Below are positions 1 to 9,626 of a stretch of DNA of 46,931 nucleotides, in pieces. The DNA is from Oscillospiraceae bacterium (lineage in GTDB: Bacteria > Bacillota > Clostridia > Oscillospirales > Ruminococcaceae). The stretch is from contig JAFLUD010000004.1 in NCBI GenBank assembly GCA_022508965.1, positions 1-46,931 on the forward strand, in the 5' to 3' direction. The translations under genes and the position numbers were made by a program. Every line of letters begins with the position of its first letter. Positions within the stretch are counted from its first letter, which is position 1. The notes under the pieces are model-generated. The model was not told where the DNA came from and searched no databases. It was given only the letters and a program-made list of their open reading frames with translations.

Positions 1-1045
1 GGTCGGAGTTTATGCGGTTTATCATTATCTCGTTTGAGAAGTTGCTGTCCGAGCCATAGGGCATATCACGCAGTATCTGATAACGCACGGCGTCCGAGCC
101 ATAGCGCTCCGCGAGAATAAACGGGTCGATTACGTTCCCGACGGACTTTGACATCTTCTGTCCGTTGAAGTTTATCCAGCCGTGCCCGTAAAGTCGCTTG
201 GGAAGCGGAAGCTCCAGCATCATCAGGATTATCGGCCAGATAATGGAATGGAACCGCACGATCTCCTTTGCGGTCATGTGCAGGTCCGCCGGCCAGAACT
301 TCTCGAAGTCGTTGAACTCGCCGTTTTCATAGCCCAGCGCGCTGATGTAGTTTACAAGCGCGTCCACCCAGACGTAAACGACGTGCTGCGGGTCGAAATC
401 CACAGGAATTCCCCATGTAAACGAGGTACGCGACACGCACAAGTCCTCAAGTCCCGGCTTTATGAAGTTGTTTACCATCTCGTTTACGCGGGATTTAGGC
501 GTGAGGTAGTCGGTCTCGGTTAGGAATTTTTCCACCTTATCCGCAAAATCGGATACCTTGAGGAAATACGCTTCCTCCTTAGCGTCGATAACGTCGCGCC
601 CGCAGTCGGGGCACTTTCCGTCAACCAGTTGAGAATCCGTCCAGAAGCTCTCACAGGGGGTGCAGTACTTTCCGACGTACTCGCCCTTGTAGATGTAGCC
701 CTTGTCGTGCAGCTTTTTGAACACCGCCTGAACGGTCTTGACATGGCAGTCGTCGGTGGTGCGGATAAAGCGGTCGTAGCTGATGTCCATGACCTCCCAC
801 AGCCGCTTGAAATTGTCAACTATCGGATCGACGTATTCTTTGGGAGTAATCCCCTGCCCCTTGGCTTTCTGTTCGATTTTCAAGCCATGCTCGTCCGTGC
901 CGGTAAGGAACTTTACTTCATAGCCCTGCATTCTCTTAAAGCGGGCGATCGAATCGCAGGCGACCGTCGTATAGCAGTGCCCGATATGGGGATTTCCCGA
1001 AGGATAGTAGATAGGGGTCGTCAAATAATATTTTCCCTTATTCAT
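1..1045 (-). CDS. metG: Methionyl-tRNA synthetase, N-terminal part (gene runs off the left edge)
   Basis: Reverse-strand translation from ATG at 1045 begins MNKGKYYLTTPIYYPSGNPHIGHCYTT, with the class I aaRS HIGH motif. Frame stays open to window edge. Confidence 0.93.
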   Translation of the reverse strand, partial: MNKGKYYLTTPIYYPSGNPHIGHCYTTVACDSIARFKRMQGYEVKFLTGTDEHGLKIEQKAKGQGITPKEYVDPIVDNFKRLWEVMDISYDRFIRTTDDCHVKTVQAVFKKLHDKGYIYKGEYVGKYCTPCESFWTDSQLVDGKCPDCGRDVIDAKEEAYFLKVSDFADKVEKFLTETDYLTPKSRVNEMVNNFIKPGLEDLCVSRTSFTWGIPVDFDPQHVVYVWVDALVNYISALGYENGEFNDFEKFWPADLHMTAKEIVRFHSIIWPIILMMLELPLPKRLYGHGWINFNGQKMSKSVGNVIDPFILAERYGSDAVRYQILRDMPYGSDSNFSNEIMINRINSD

Positions 1046-1191
1046 TTTTTATCTGCCTCTTTTCCAAATTTATACATTTTATCTCTATAAACAGTTATAG
1101 ATATATATATACTTATTATATTACATTTTTAAAAATATTTCAAGTATTGGGAAAAAAATCAAGAAATTTTTACATATTACATAAAAAAGAC

Positions 1192-1220
1192 TTGATTTTT
1201 TCAGAGTTTTTTAGTACAAT
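1192..1220 (+). promoter_or_regulatory. Putative sigma-A promoter TTGATT-N17-TACAAT
   Basis: Hexamers at 1192-1197 and 1215-1220, 17-bp spacer, upstream of the CdaR/PucR-like gene. Confidence 0.55.
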
Positions 1221-1341
1221 AGAGATAGGGCATAAATTTGCAGCGGGTCAAACTGTGCCTTTTGCACAAAAAAAGCGCGGTTTTATCCGTCATACAACCG
1301 ACAGCGGCAAGATCGTAATATGCAAAAAATCGGAAAGAGGT

Positions 1342-2436
1342 ATGTTCAAGATGTCAAACAGACTATTTCAAGGTATTGTCCATCAGATGAAGGACACTGT
1401 CAACAGAGTTATCGGAGTTATTGACGAAAACGGAACTATCGTCGCGTGCAGCGACCTTACGAGAGTCGGCGGGGGGAACGACTTCTTCTCTATCGAGCTT
1501 GGCGACTCGCACGAGGTATTCATCCGCGACGGATACACCTACAAGCCGTTCGGCGTTCACATCAAACCCGATTATGCGGTCTTTGTGGAAGGCACGGACG
1601 AATCCGCCGCCAAGTACGCGGGGATCATCTCCATCTCTCTTTCCAGCATCAAGCAGTATTACGACGAAAAGTATGACAGAAACAATTTTGTTAAGAATAT
1701 CATTCTGGACAACGTCCTGCCCGGAGATATAAGCCTTAAAGCCCGCGAGCTTCACTTTAACGGCGATATCAGCAGAGTGGTTTTCCTGATAAGCGTTATT
1801 GCGTCCAACGACGTTTCGGCTTACGACGTTATTCAGAATCTCTTCCCGGACAAGAACAAGGACTTTGTCTTCAACATCACCGAAACCGATATCGTTCTGG
1901 TTAAAGAAGTCAAGAACAACATCGACGTCAAGGACCTCGAAAAGCTCGCACGGAGCATTTCGGATACGCTGTCGAGCGAGTTCTTCACCAAGGTAAACGT
2001 CGGCATCGGAACTCCCGTTCTGGGAGTAAAGGAGCTTGCGCGCTCGTTTAAGGAGGCGCAGACCGCCCTCGAGGTAGGAAAGGTGTTCGATACCGACAAG
2101 AACATCGTTTCTTACGACAACCTCGGCATCGCACGTCTTATCTATCACCTGCCGACAACGCTGTGCGATACGTTCCTCAAAGAGGTATTCAAGAAGAACT
2201 CCATCGAGTCGCTCGATCACGAGACGCTGTTTACGATACAGAAGTTCTTTGAGAACAGCCTGAACGTCTCCGAGACCTCCAGAAAGCTGTTTGTACACAG
2301 AAATACCCTGGTTTACCGCCTGGACAAGATCAAAAAGCTCACGGGTCTTGACCTGCGCGAGTTTGACCACGCGATAATTTTCAAAATCGCGCTTATGGTC
2401 AAGAAATACCTCGCGGCAAATCCTACTAAGTTCTGA
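1342..2436 (+). CDS. CdaR/PucR-like transcriptional regulator with C-terminal HTH
   Basis: C-terminal NSLNVSETSRKLFVHRNTLVYRLDKIKKLTGLDLREFDHAIIFKIAL is typical of the PucR-type HTH. ATG at 1342 follows a GAAAGAGG-type RBS; the longer ORF start at 1147 is unlikely. Confidence 0.8.
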   Translation: MFKMSNRLFQGIVHQMKDTVNRVIGVIDENGTIVACSDLTRVGGGNDFFSIELGDSHEVFIRDGYTYKPFGVHIKPDYAVFVEGTDESAAKYAGIISISLSSIKQYYDEKYDRNNFVKNIILDNVLPGDISLKARELHFNGDISRVVFLISVIASNDVSAYDVIQNLFPDKNKDFVFNITETDIVLVKEVKNNIDVKDLEKLARSISDTLSSEFFTKVNVGIGTPVLGVKELARSFKEAQTALEVGKVFDTDKNIVSYDNLGIARLIYHLPTTLCDTFLKEVFKKNSIESLDHETLFTIQKFFENSLNVSETSRKLFVHRNTLVYRLDKIKKLTGLDLREFDHAIIFKIALMVKKYLAANPTKF

Positions 2437-2463
2437 TAAATTCAATAAATTTCGGCTGTTCGG

Positions 2464-2491
2464 TCTGCATTTTGCGATAGTAAAATGCAGA
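2464..2491. repeat. Perfect 10-bp palindrome TCTGCATTTT-N8-AAAATGCAGA
   Basis: Direct reading; first of three consecutive hairpins in the 2437-2681 intergenic region. Confidence 0.8.
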
Positions 2492-2498
2492 TGGGATA

Positions 2499-2534
2499 GC
2501 CTTGTGGTTTGTTTAAGGGTCAAGCTACATGAAC
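2499..2534. repeat. 36-bp direct repeat copy 1
   Basis: GCCTTGTGGTTTGTTTAAGGGTCAAGCTACATGAAC; 32/36 identical to copy at 2588-2623. Confidence 0.85.
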
Positions 2535-2554
2535 CTTTTGCGAAGCAAAAGGTT
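2532..2554. repeat. Palindrome AACCTTTTGC-GAA-GCAAAAGGTT
   Basis: Perfect 10-bp arms around a GAA loop, giving a GCGAAGC turn. Confidence 0.85.
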
Positions 2555-2558
2555 AGGT

Positions 2559-2583
2559 TTGAATTTCGCGAAGCGGAATTCAA
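2559..2583. repeat. Palindrome TTGAATTTCGC-GAA-GCGGAATTCAA
   Basis: 11-bp arms with one T-G pair around the same GCGAAGC turn. Confidence 0.8.
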
Positions 2584-2587
2584 TTCG

Positions 2588-2623
2588 GCCTTGTGGTTTG
2601 TTTAAGGGGCAAGCCATGTGAAC
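2588..2623. repeat. 36-bp direct repeat copy 2
   Basis: GCCTTGTGGTTTGTTTAAGGGGCAAGCCATGTGAAC. Confidence 0.85.
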
Positions 2624-2681
2624 AATCTTAGAGAAAAATAACGGGAAAATTCAACACAGTATTTTTAAGGGGGAGCTTTAA

Positions 2682-3368
2682 ATGGTAGAAATGAAAAACG
2701 TCAACGTGCACTACGCCAGCGGCGTGGACGCGCTGATAGACATAAATCTCAGAATAAACGACGGCGAGTTCGTATTTATCGTGGGCGAAAGCGGCGCGGG
2801 AAAATCCACGCTTATGAAGCTCATGATGCGGGAGCTTGTGCCAAGCTCCGGAAGAGTTTTCGTAAACGGTTACAGCCTCTCCAAGCTGAAGGGAAACAAG
2901 ATCGCGAAATTCCGCCGCTCGATCGGGGTGGTTTTTCAGGAATTCCGCCTTATACAGGATTATACGGTTTATGAAAACGTGGCGTTCGTGCTGAGAATTG
3001 CCGACAAGTCCAACCGCGCGATTCGCCAGAGAGTTCCGTATGTGCTCAATCTCGTAGAGCTTGCCCACAAGGCTAAGTGCAAAACGCGCGAGCTTTCGGG
3101 CGGCGAACAGCAGAGAGTTGCCATTGCGCGAGCACTCGCCAACGACCCGGGACTCCTCATCGTAGATGAGCCGACGGGAAACCTCGACCCCAAGCGTTCT
3201 TACGAGCTGGTGGGACTGCTCAAGGAGATCAACCGCTGCGGAACAACGGTGGTAATGATCACCCACGAGCACGACCTGGTCCGTTATTTCGGAGGAAGAA
3301 TAATCAACATCCAAAAAGGTGAGATTACCTTTGACGAAACGATCGGAGGCAACGATGAGGACGAGTAA
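2682..3368 (+). CDS. ftsE: Cell division ATP-binding protein FtsE
   Basis: ABC ATPase with Walker A GESGAGKST, signature LSGGEQQR and Walker B LLIVDEP; overlaps ftsX. Confidence 0.92.
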   Translation: MVEMKNVNVHYASGVDALIDINLRINDGEFVFIVGESGAGKSTLMKLMMRELVPSSGRVFVNGYSLSKLKGNKIAKFRRSIGVVFQEFRLIQDYTVYENVAFVLRIADKSNRAIRQRVPYVLNLVELAHKAKCKTRELSGGEQQRVAIARALANDPGLLIVDEPTGNLDPKRSYELVGLLKEINRCGTTVVMITHEHDLVRYFGGRIINIQKGEITFDETIGGNDEDE

Positions 3369-4257
3369 TGTAAGCTATCTGGTAAAAAAAGGGTTATCCT
3401 CCGTCTGGAAGAACTTCATAATGTCGTTCGCGAGCTTCTCGATCCTGCTGGTAAGCCTGCTTCAGGTGAGCTGCACGGTGCTGTTTATGATGAACGTGAA
3501 CATCGTTATGGGCAACATCGAGAATACCAACGAAATTACCATATATGTCGAGAAAAACGCCACCGAGGCACAGGTGGAGCACATCAGCGCCGTTCTTCAC
3601 AGCAACGGAAATCTCTCCAACATAAAATATTACTCCAAGGAAGAGGCGCTTAAAAACTTCAAAGAGGATATGGCGGAATACGCCGGACTGTTTGAATATA
3701 TCGAGGAAAACCCCATGCCCGAAACGTTTTTGGCGCGCGTGACCGATCTGTCGAAGATCCAGGCGACCGTAACGGCGGTTTCGGGAATCGACGGCGTGGA
3801 GCAGGTCAAGGCTCCGTACGACTTCGCGAACGCGCTTGTAAATATCCGAAACAGATTCACGGTAATCATCGTCGCGATGCTTTTAACGCTTATCGTAGTG
3901 AGCGTTGTAATAATCTCAAACACCATACGAACCAGCGTTTTCGCCCGCCGAAGCGAGATCACCATCATGAAATATGTGGGAGCCACAAACGGCTTTATAA
4001 AGCTGCCGTTCTTTGTGGAGGGCTGCTTTGTGGGGATCGTTGCGGGTGTTGCCGCGTGGGGACTGACTTGGTTCATATACGATTCTATTTTCTCGCTGTT
4101 TACCGACAATCTTACGCTATGGGAGATGTTCGGATTCTTCAACCTGCTCCCGTTCGGGAACGTGTGCTGGATCGTCCTCGGGGCTTGCTGCCTTGCGGGC
4201 GCGCTGCTCGGAGCCACTGGAACTATGATAAGTATGGGAAAATATCTAAAAGTATAG
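3355..4257 (+). CDS. ftsX: Cell division permease FtsX
   Basis: Start ATG 3355 overlaps the ftsE end; N-terminal TM, extracellular domain and C-terminal FtsX permease helices (SEITIMKYVGATNGFIKLPFFVEG). Confidence 0.92.
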   Translation: MRTSNVSYLVKKGLSSVWKNFIMSFASFSILLVSLLQVSCTVLFMMNVNIVMGNIENTNEITIYVEKNATEAQVEHISAVLHSNGNLSNIKYYSKEEALKNFKEDMAEYAGLFEYIEENPMPETFLARVTDLSKIQATVTAVSGIDGVEQVKAPYDFANALVNIRNRFTVIIVAMLLTLIVVSVVIISNTIRTSVFARRSEITIMKYVGATNGFIKLPFFVEGCFVGIVAGVAAWGLTWFIYDSIFSLFTDNLTLWEMFGFFNLLPFGNVCWIVLGACCLAGALLGATGTMISMGKYLKV

Positions 4258-4278
4258 ACTTGAAAGGAATATTATTCT

Positions 4279-5523
4279 GTGAACAGGAAAATATCTCTCG
4301 GCATTGCCATAAGCCTGATAGCGATAGGCTGCGCGATAACCTTCGTGCTTACATGGACTGTGTCGCTGAAAATCTACAACTCCAAGATCGCCAGCAGCGA
4401 AAAATATGCGGGCGTTTATGAAAAGCTCAAGGAAATGGACGCTATCGTCCGCAGCAACTATATCGGCGCCGGACAAATCGTTGACGAATCCCTTGAAACC
4501 GCGATAATCAACGGCTATGTAAGCGGGATCGGCGACAGATACGCGTCGTATATGCAGGCGAATTCCTACTATATGCTCCAGCAGACCACAAGCGGCGTTG
4601 TAAGCGGCGCGGGCTTTGAGGCCGCGGAGGACGGCAGCGGATATCTGATAATTACCCGAATATATAAAAACAGCTCCGCGCAGACGAATGGTCTTATGGT
4701 GGGCGACGTCATAACCGCTATCGACGGCAGAAGCCTGCTGGGTATGGACGGCAACGCAGCGTTTGAGCGAATCTCGGGAGATATCGGAACCAAACTCTCG
4801 CTAAGCCTGGTTCGCGACGGCGAGGAAATGTCCGTTACGCTTATCCGTCAGCAGATAGAAATAGAATCCGTAACCGACGAGCTGTTGGACAACAATGTCG
4901 GTTACATCAAGATCACCACCTTTAACGAAAAGACCTCCGATCAGTTCACCACATCGCTGAACTCCCTTAAGGCTAGAAATATGCGGGCGCTGGTGATCGA
5001 CATTCGGCAAAACGGCGGAGGTGTTGTCTCGGCGCTTAAACCGATGCTTAACAGGCTCATTACCTCGGCAGTTGTGGCAACCGCCGAATATGCCGACGGC
5101 GCAACAAAGACCCTTATCGAGACCGACTCCGAAGAGTCGCTGAATATTCCGATAGCGATCCTCGTGGACGGCGGAACAGCCTCCGCGGCGGAGCTTTTCG
5201 CGGTTGCGCTGAGAGACGAGTACGGCGCAGTCCTGATAGGCACCCAGACCTACGGGAAAGCGGTCATGCAGGCAACCTACGGATTCTCCGACGGAAGCGG
5301 ACTTACGATATCCACGGCGAAGATAATTCCGTCGAAATCCGAGCCGTATGACGGCGTGGGACTCAAGCCCGACTATATCATGGAGCTTCCCATGGGCTCG
5401 ACTATCGAGTATCTCACCAGAGAATCCGACACCCAGCTTCAAAAGGCTTTGGAAATTCTCTCGCCCGAAATAGCCGGACAGACAGGACAAAACGAACCGA
5501 CCGGATCGGGAAATCAACAGTAA
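4279..5523 (+). CDS. S41-family carboxy-terminal processing protease with PDZ domain
   Basis: GTG start; N-terminal TM, PDZ region and S41 core (IDIRQNGGG, DGGTASAAELFAVALRD, TYGKAVMQ). Confidence 0.9.
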   Translation: MNRKISLGIAISLIAIGCAITFVLTWTVSLKIYNSKIASSEKYAGVYEKLKEMDAIVRSNYIGAGQIVDESLETAIINGYVSGIGDRYASYMQANSYYMLQQTTSGVVSGAGFEAAEDGSGYLIITRIYKNSSAQTNGLMVGDVITAIDGRSLLGMDGNAAFERISGDIGTKLSLSLVRDGEEMSVTLIRQQIEIESVTDELLDNNVGYIKITTFNEKTSDQFTTSLNSLKARNMRALVIDIRQNGGGVVSALKPMLNRLITSAVVATAEYADGATKTLIETDSEESLNIPIAILVDGGTASAAELFAVALRDEYGAVLIGTQTYGKAVMQATYGFSDGSGLTISTAKIIPSKSEPYDGVGLKPDYIMELPMGSTIEYLTRESDTQLQKALEILSPEIAGQTGQNEPTGSGNQQ

Positions 5524-5578
5524 AATATAATTATATAAATTAACGGCAGTTAACTGTCAATATTACAGGAGGAAAGTT

Positions 5579-6067
5579 ATGAACAAACCCAGCACTGTAT
5601 TAACCAGAAAAGGTGAAAAACAGCTTAAAGACGAGCTTGACGAGCTGCGCTCGGTGCGCAGACGCGAGGTTGCCGAGAAAATAAAGGTAGCGCTGTCGTT
5701 CGGCGATCTTTCCGAGAACAGCGAATACGACGAAGCCAAAAACGAGCAGGGCATCATAGAATCCCGAATCGCCGAGATCGAGCAGACTCTCGCCCACGCG
5801 CAGGTCATTGACGACGACGACATTTCCACCGAAAAGGTCGGCATCGGAACCACTGTTAAGATCCTCGATATGGAAATGGACGAGGAAATGGAATTCAAGA
5901 TGGTAGGTACCAAAGAAGCCGATATAAACAGCGGGAAAATGTCGGACGAATCCCCTATCGGCGCGGCTATTCTCGATCACGCGGTTGGCGACGAGGTAGA
6001 GGTCGAGACCCCCTCGGGAGTTATCGGCTTTAAGATTTTGGAAATAAGAAAAGACGACGAGGAGTAA
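5579..6067 (+). CDS. greA: Transcription elongation factor GreA
   Basis: LTRKGEKQLKDELDELRSVRRREVAEKIKVALSFGDLSENSEYDEAKNEQ is diagnostic of GreA. Confidence 0.95.
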   Translation: MNKPSTVLTRKGEKQLKDELDELRSVRRREVAEKIKVALSFGDLSENSEYDEAKNEQGIIESRIAEIEQTLAHAQVIDDDDISTEKVGIGTTVKILDMEMDEEMEFKMVGTKEADINSGKMSDESPIGAAILDHAVGDEVEVETPSGVIGFKILEIRKDDEE

Positions 6068-6070
6068 TAT

Positions 6071-7573
6071 ATGTCAGAAAACGAAGAGATCGTAGAACTC
6101 ACACAAGAAGAGCTGGACGAACAGCACAGAGTTCGTCTCGAAAAGCTGCAGGGTCTTAAGGAAAGCGGCAAGGATCCATACACGATCACAAAATATCCCG
6201 TGACCATCTACAACAGCGAGATTCGCGAGCGTTTTGAGGAACTCGAAAATCAGGATGTGGTTATCGCGGGAAGAATTATGTCATGGCGCGATATGGGAAA
6301 GGCGAATTTCATCGACGTCCGCGACAGCTCGGACAGAATGCAGGTCTATGTTAAGATCGACGAGATCGGCGAGGAGAATTTCGCGGAATTCAAGAAGTGG
6401 GACTTGGGCGATATCGTCGGCGTAAAGGGTTTTGTTTTCAAGACCCGCCGCGGCGAGATATCCGTTCACGCAAAAGAGATCACACTTCTGTCGAAGTCGC
6501 TGCTGCCGCTGCCCGAAAAGTGGCACGGATTAAAGGACAAGGAGGAGCGTTACAGAAAACGCTATCTCGACCTTATCGCAAACCCCGACGTCAAGGACGT
6601 TTTCGTTAAGCGCTCGAAAATTCTCAGCGAAATACGCAAATTCCTCGACAGCCACGGCTATATCGAGGTGGATACGCCCGTTCTGCTGCCGCTTGAAATA
6701 GGCGCGGCTGCACGTCCGTTCAAGACCCACCACAACGCTCTCGACATTGATATGTATTTGAGAATAGAGACTGAGCTGTATCTGAAGCGCCTTATCGTGG
6801 GTGGCTTCGATAAGGTTTATGAGGTGGGAAGAATATTCCGCAATGAGGGAATGGACGCGACGCACAATCCCGAATTCACTTCTATCGAAATGTATCAGGC
6901 ATACATCAATTATTTCGATATGATGGATCTTATCGAGGAGCTTTACAGGACCGTAACGCTTAACGTCTGCGGCACCGACACCGTTACCTATCAAGGCAAA
7001 GAGATCGCTGTCGGCAAGCCGTGGGAGCGCCTCACTATGATCGAGGCGGTCAAGAAATACGCTGGCGTTGATTACAACGACTGGAAAACCGACGAGGAAG
7101 CGCGTGCCTGTGCAAAGGCAAAGGGCGTTGAAGACGGCGTGGACGCAAATTCCACAAAGGGTCATGTTCTTATCGCGTTTTTCGAGGCGTTCGTCGAGGA
7201 CAAGCTGATCCAGCCGACGGTCATTTACGATTATCCCGTGGAGAATTCTCCGCTGGCAAAGAGAAAGCCCGACTGTCCCGCGTTTACAGAGAGATTTGAA
7301 TATTTCATAAACGGCACGGAATTCGGCAACGCGTTCTCCGAGCTTAACGACCCGCTCGACCAGAAGGAACGCTTTGTAAAGCAGGTTGCGGCAAAGCGCG
7401 CGCAGGGCGGAAACGACGCGCAGGTGGACGACGACTTCATCACCGCGCTGGAATACGGACTGCCCCCTACGGGCGGATTGGGCTTCGGCTTCGACAGATT
7501 GGTAATGCTGCTGACGGATTCCCCCAGCATACGCGACGTGCTGCTGTTCCCGACAATGAGACCATTAGCTTGA
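6071..7573 (+). CDS. lysS: Lysyl-tRNA synthetase (class II)
   Basis: Class II aaRS motifs: RYLDLIANPDVKDVFVKRSKI, YEVGRIFRNEGMDATHNPEFTSIE, GGLGFGFDRLVMLLTDS. Confidence 0.95.
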   Translation: MSENEEIVELTQEELDEQHRVRLEKLQGLKESGKDPYTITKYPVTIYNSEIRERFEELENQDVVIAGRIMSWRDMGKANFIDVRDSSDRMQVYVKIDEIGEENFAEFKKWDLGDIVGVKGFVFKTRRGEISVHAKEITLLSKSLLPLPEKWHGLKDKEERYRKRYLDLIANPDVKDVFVKRSKILSEIRKFLDSHGYIEVDTPVLLPLEIGAAARPFKTHHNALDIDMYLRIETELYLKRLIVGGFDKVYEVGRIFRNEGMDATHNPEFTSIEMYQAYINYFDMMDLIEELYRTVTLNVCGTDTVTYQGKEIAVGKPWERLTMIEAVKKYAGVDYNDWKTDEEARACAKAKGVEDGVDANSTKGHVLIAFFEAFVEDKLIQPTVIYDYPVENSPLAKRKPDCPAFTERFEYFINGTEFGNAFSELNDPLDQKERFVKQVAAKRAQGGNDAQVDDDFITALEYGLPPTGGLGFGFDRLVMLLTDSPSIRDVLLFPTMRPLA

Positions 7574-7581
7574 CAAAAATT

Positions 7582-7609
7582 AGAGGTAAGAGTATGCGCT
7601 CTTACCTCT
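7582..7609 (+). terminator. Perfect 11-bp hairpin between lysS and the next gene; weak or no U-tract
   Basis: AGAGGTAAGAG-TATGCG-CTCTTACCTCT. Confidence 0.5.
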
Positions 7610-7631
7610 GTGTTGTAAGGAGGTTATTTTT

Positions 7632-8390
7632 TTGGATAATCTGAATGACGAGCGCCGCAAGCTCCTTATGGTTCGGCAAGGGCTTGCTGAAGATATTGAG
7701 CCTTTGCCCGACAGAGAACAAAGAACCTACCGCGAATTGAATAATTTTGAAAAGGTGGAGAATTTCTTTTACTATTACAAATGGATAATTATAAGCGTAA
7801 TAGTCGTCGTGGCTTTGATTGGATTTCTGGTATTGCAAACGATCTCCCGCGAAAATGAAGACCTTAACATGATGGTGATAGCGACCCGGCAAGACTCGGA
7901 GCTTTATTCCCATGCCGAACAGCTTAAAGCTGCTCTCGAGAAATATTGCCCCGACTTCAACGAGGACGGGAAAATTATCATAAGAGCTGCGTATATAGAC
8001 CTTACGGCAGGCGAGGAAACGGGAGAGTATTATATCTCACAGACACAGAAGTTCTCAAACGAGATCCACGACGGAACAGGTCAGATGATCATAACCGACG
8101 AGGGCTTTGCCGAATTGGTTTACGGCAAGGACGGCTTTAACAGAGACGATTTTCTCGATCTTACGGAAATCTATCCCGAAAAATCACTGTATGAGAACAG
8201 CGGTATGCGAGTTTCCGACACAGAGCTTGCATCAAGCGCCGATTGGAACGATTGCCCCGAAAGCGTGTTTATTCTCATTCGCGCGCAGAAAGACGACGAT
8301 TCCAAAAAGGCGGAAAAAAGAGACGAGCAAAGACAGCGCGCGCAGACCGTTTTACAGAATATTATTGACGGGAACGTTGTAAACGGCTAG
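7632..8390 (+). CDS. Hypothetical protein with one TM helix
   Basis: TTG start after GGAGG; hydrophobic WIIISVIVVVALIGFLVL then a soluble domain. Confidence 0.7.
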   Translation: MDNLNDERRKLLMVRQGLAEDIEPLPDREQRTYRELNNFEKVENFFYYYKWIIISVIVVVALIGFLVLQTISRENEDLNMMVIATRQDSELYSHAEQLKAALEKYCPDFNEDGKIIIRAAYIDLTAGEETGEYYISQTQKFSNEIHDGTGQMIITDEGFAELVYGKDGFNRDDFLDLTEIYPEKSLYENSGMRVSDTELASSADWNDCPESVFILIRAQKDDDSKKAEKRDEQRQRAQTVLQNIIDGNVVNG

Positions 8391-8484
8391 TTAAGGTGGC
8401 TTTTTTCCTCGCATTTTATCGGGGAATGAAGCGATTTTCCCGCGCCCGCGCGAACGTCGCAGGGAATATATTCTGGAAGCGTTC

Positions 8485-8928
8485 TCACAAAAACCTCTTT
8501 AATCCGTCGCAAAAATCCTGCTCGCGGCGGAGCAGCTGCTCGGCGCTCTCGCGTATCGGGGCTTCCGCGGAATGCGAGCGGTTGACCGCGTGCTGAATAT
8601 CAACTATTCCCATAGTAGTTCCCTGGAGCATTATTTTCGCGAGATTTGCGCTGCTCTTGTCAGAGGCGGTTCTCATAGCGATACCCATTCGGGTCATATT
8701 TCTCACATACGACGAAGCCTGGCGCGCCGGTTCTCCGCGTTTTGCAAGCTCGCTGCGCGCGCGGCTCGCCACGGATTTATAGCGCTCCTTCTGAGAATTG
8801 ATCTCCTGCGCCAACTCGTTGTTGCGGCAGCGTTTTAAAACGTCGTTGCTTGCCGCATACGCGATATCGGCGTTTCTGTAAATCGCCTTAAGGATCTCCT
8901 CGCTCTGTTTGTTTTTAAAATTTGCCAT
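8485..8928 (-). CDS. Hypothetical all-helical protein (possibly DUF2383/ferritin-like, untested)
   Basis: 147-aa ORF on minus strand with RBS-like AGGGGA before ATG; helix-rich composition. Confidence 0.65.
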   Translation of the reverse strand: MANFKNKQSEEILKAIYRNADIAYAASNDVLKRCRNNELAQEINSQKERYKSVASRARSELAKRGEPARQASSYVRNMTRMGIAMRTASDKSSANLAKIMLQGTTMGIVDIQHAVNRSHSAEAPIRESAEQLLRREQDFCDGLKRFL

Positions 8929-9028
8929 AAAAATTCCCCTTTCGTTTTATTAGGTTGCCTTATTATTTTGAACAAAAAGAGAGCGAATATTACTTTCAAA
9001 AATTGCGAAAATTTTTTGGAGGAATAAA

Positions 9029-9604
9029 ATGAAGAAAATCGTCAGGTGTCCCTGGGCGGGCACCGAGCAGATCTACATTGACTACCACGACAATGAATGG
9101 GGACGCCCCGTTCACGACGACAGACGGCTGTTTGAAATGCTGATATTAGAGGGAATGCAGGCGGGGCTTTCGTGGATAACGGTGCTGAAAAAGCGCGAGG
9201 CGTTCCGCAAGGCGTTCGACAACTTCGATCCGAAAAAGATCGCAGGTTACGGTGAGAAAAAGCTCGCGCAGCTTGCCGAAAACCCCGAAATAATCCGCAA
9301 CCGCAGAAAAATTTCCGCGGCGGTTACAAACGCCAAAGCGTTTCTCGACATCCAAAAGGAATACGGCAGCTTTGATAAATTCATTTGGGGTTTTGTAGAC
9401 AACACCCCGATAATCAATCACCCCAAGTCGATGTCAGACGTTCCCGCGAACACTCCGCTTTCGGATAAAATAAGCGCGGAGCTTAAAAAGCGCGGCTTTA
9501 AGTTCGTGGGCTCGACTATTATCTACTCGTTTATGCAGGCGGTGGGAATGGTGGACGACCACCTTTCGGATTGCTTTTGCCATACAAAAAACAGGAGCGG
9601 ATAA
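9029..9604 (+). CDS. tag: DNA-3-methyladenine glycosylase I
   Basis: RCPWAGTEQIYIDYHDNEWGRPVHDDRRLFEMLILEGMQAGLSW and C-terminal MVDDHLSDCFCH. Confidence 0.95.
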   Translation: MKKIVRCPWAGTEQIYIDYHDNEWGRPVHDDRRLFEMLILEGMQAGLSWITVLKKREAFRKAFDNFDPKKIAGYGEKKLAQLAENPEIIRNRRKISAAVTNAKAFLDIQKEYGSFDKFIWGFVDNTPIINHPKSMSDVPANTPLSDKISAELKKRGFKFVGSTIIYSFMQAVGMVDDHLSDCFCHTKNRSG

Positions 9605-9617
9605 CGCTCCTGTTTTC
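9587..9617. terminator. Hairpin overlapping the tag stop codon, between convergent genes
   Basis: ACAGGAGCG...CGCTCCTGT flanked by A-run and T-run. Confidence 0.75.
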
Positions 9618-9626
9618 GCTTTTGTG

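Noticed and set aside
1363-2583. 406-aa minus-strand ORF antisense to the CdaR/PucR-like gene
   Set aside because: Antisense to a gene with a clear HTH domain; no RBS or domain of its own.
5547-5556. CAGTTAACTG palindrome before greA
   Set aside because: Only 10 bp with no loop and no supporting context; likely chance.
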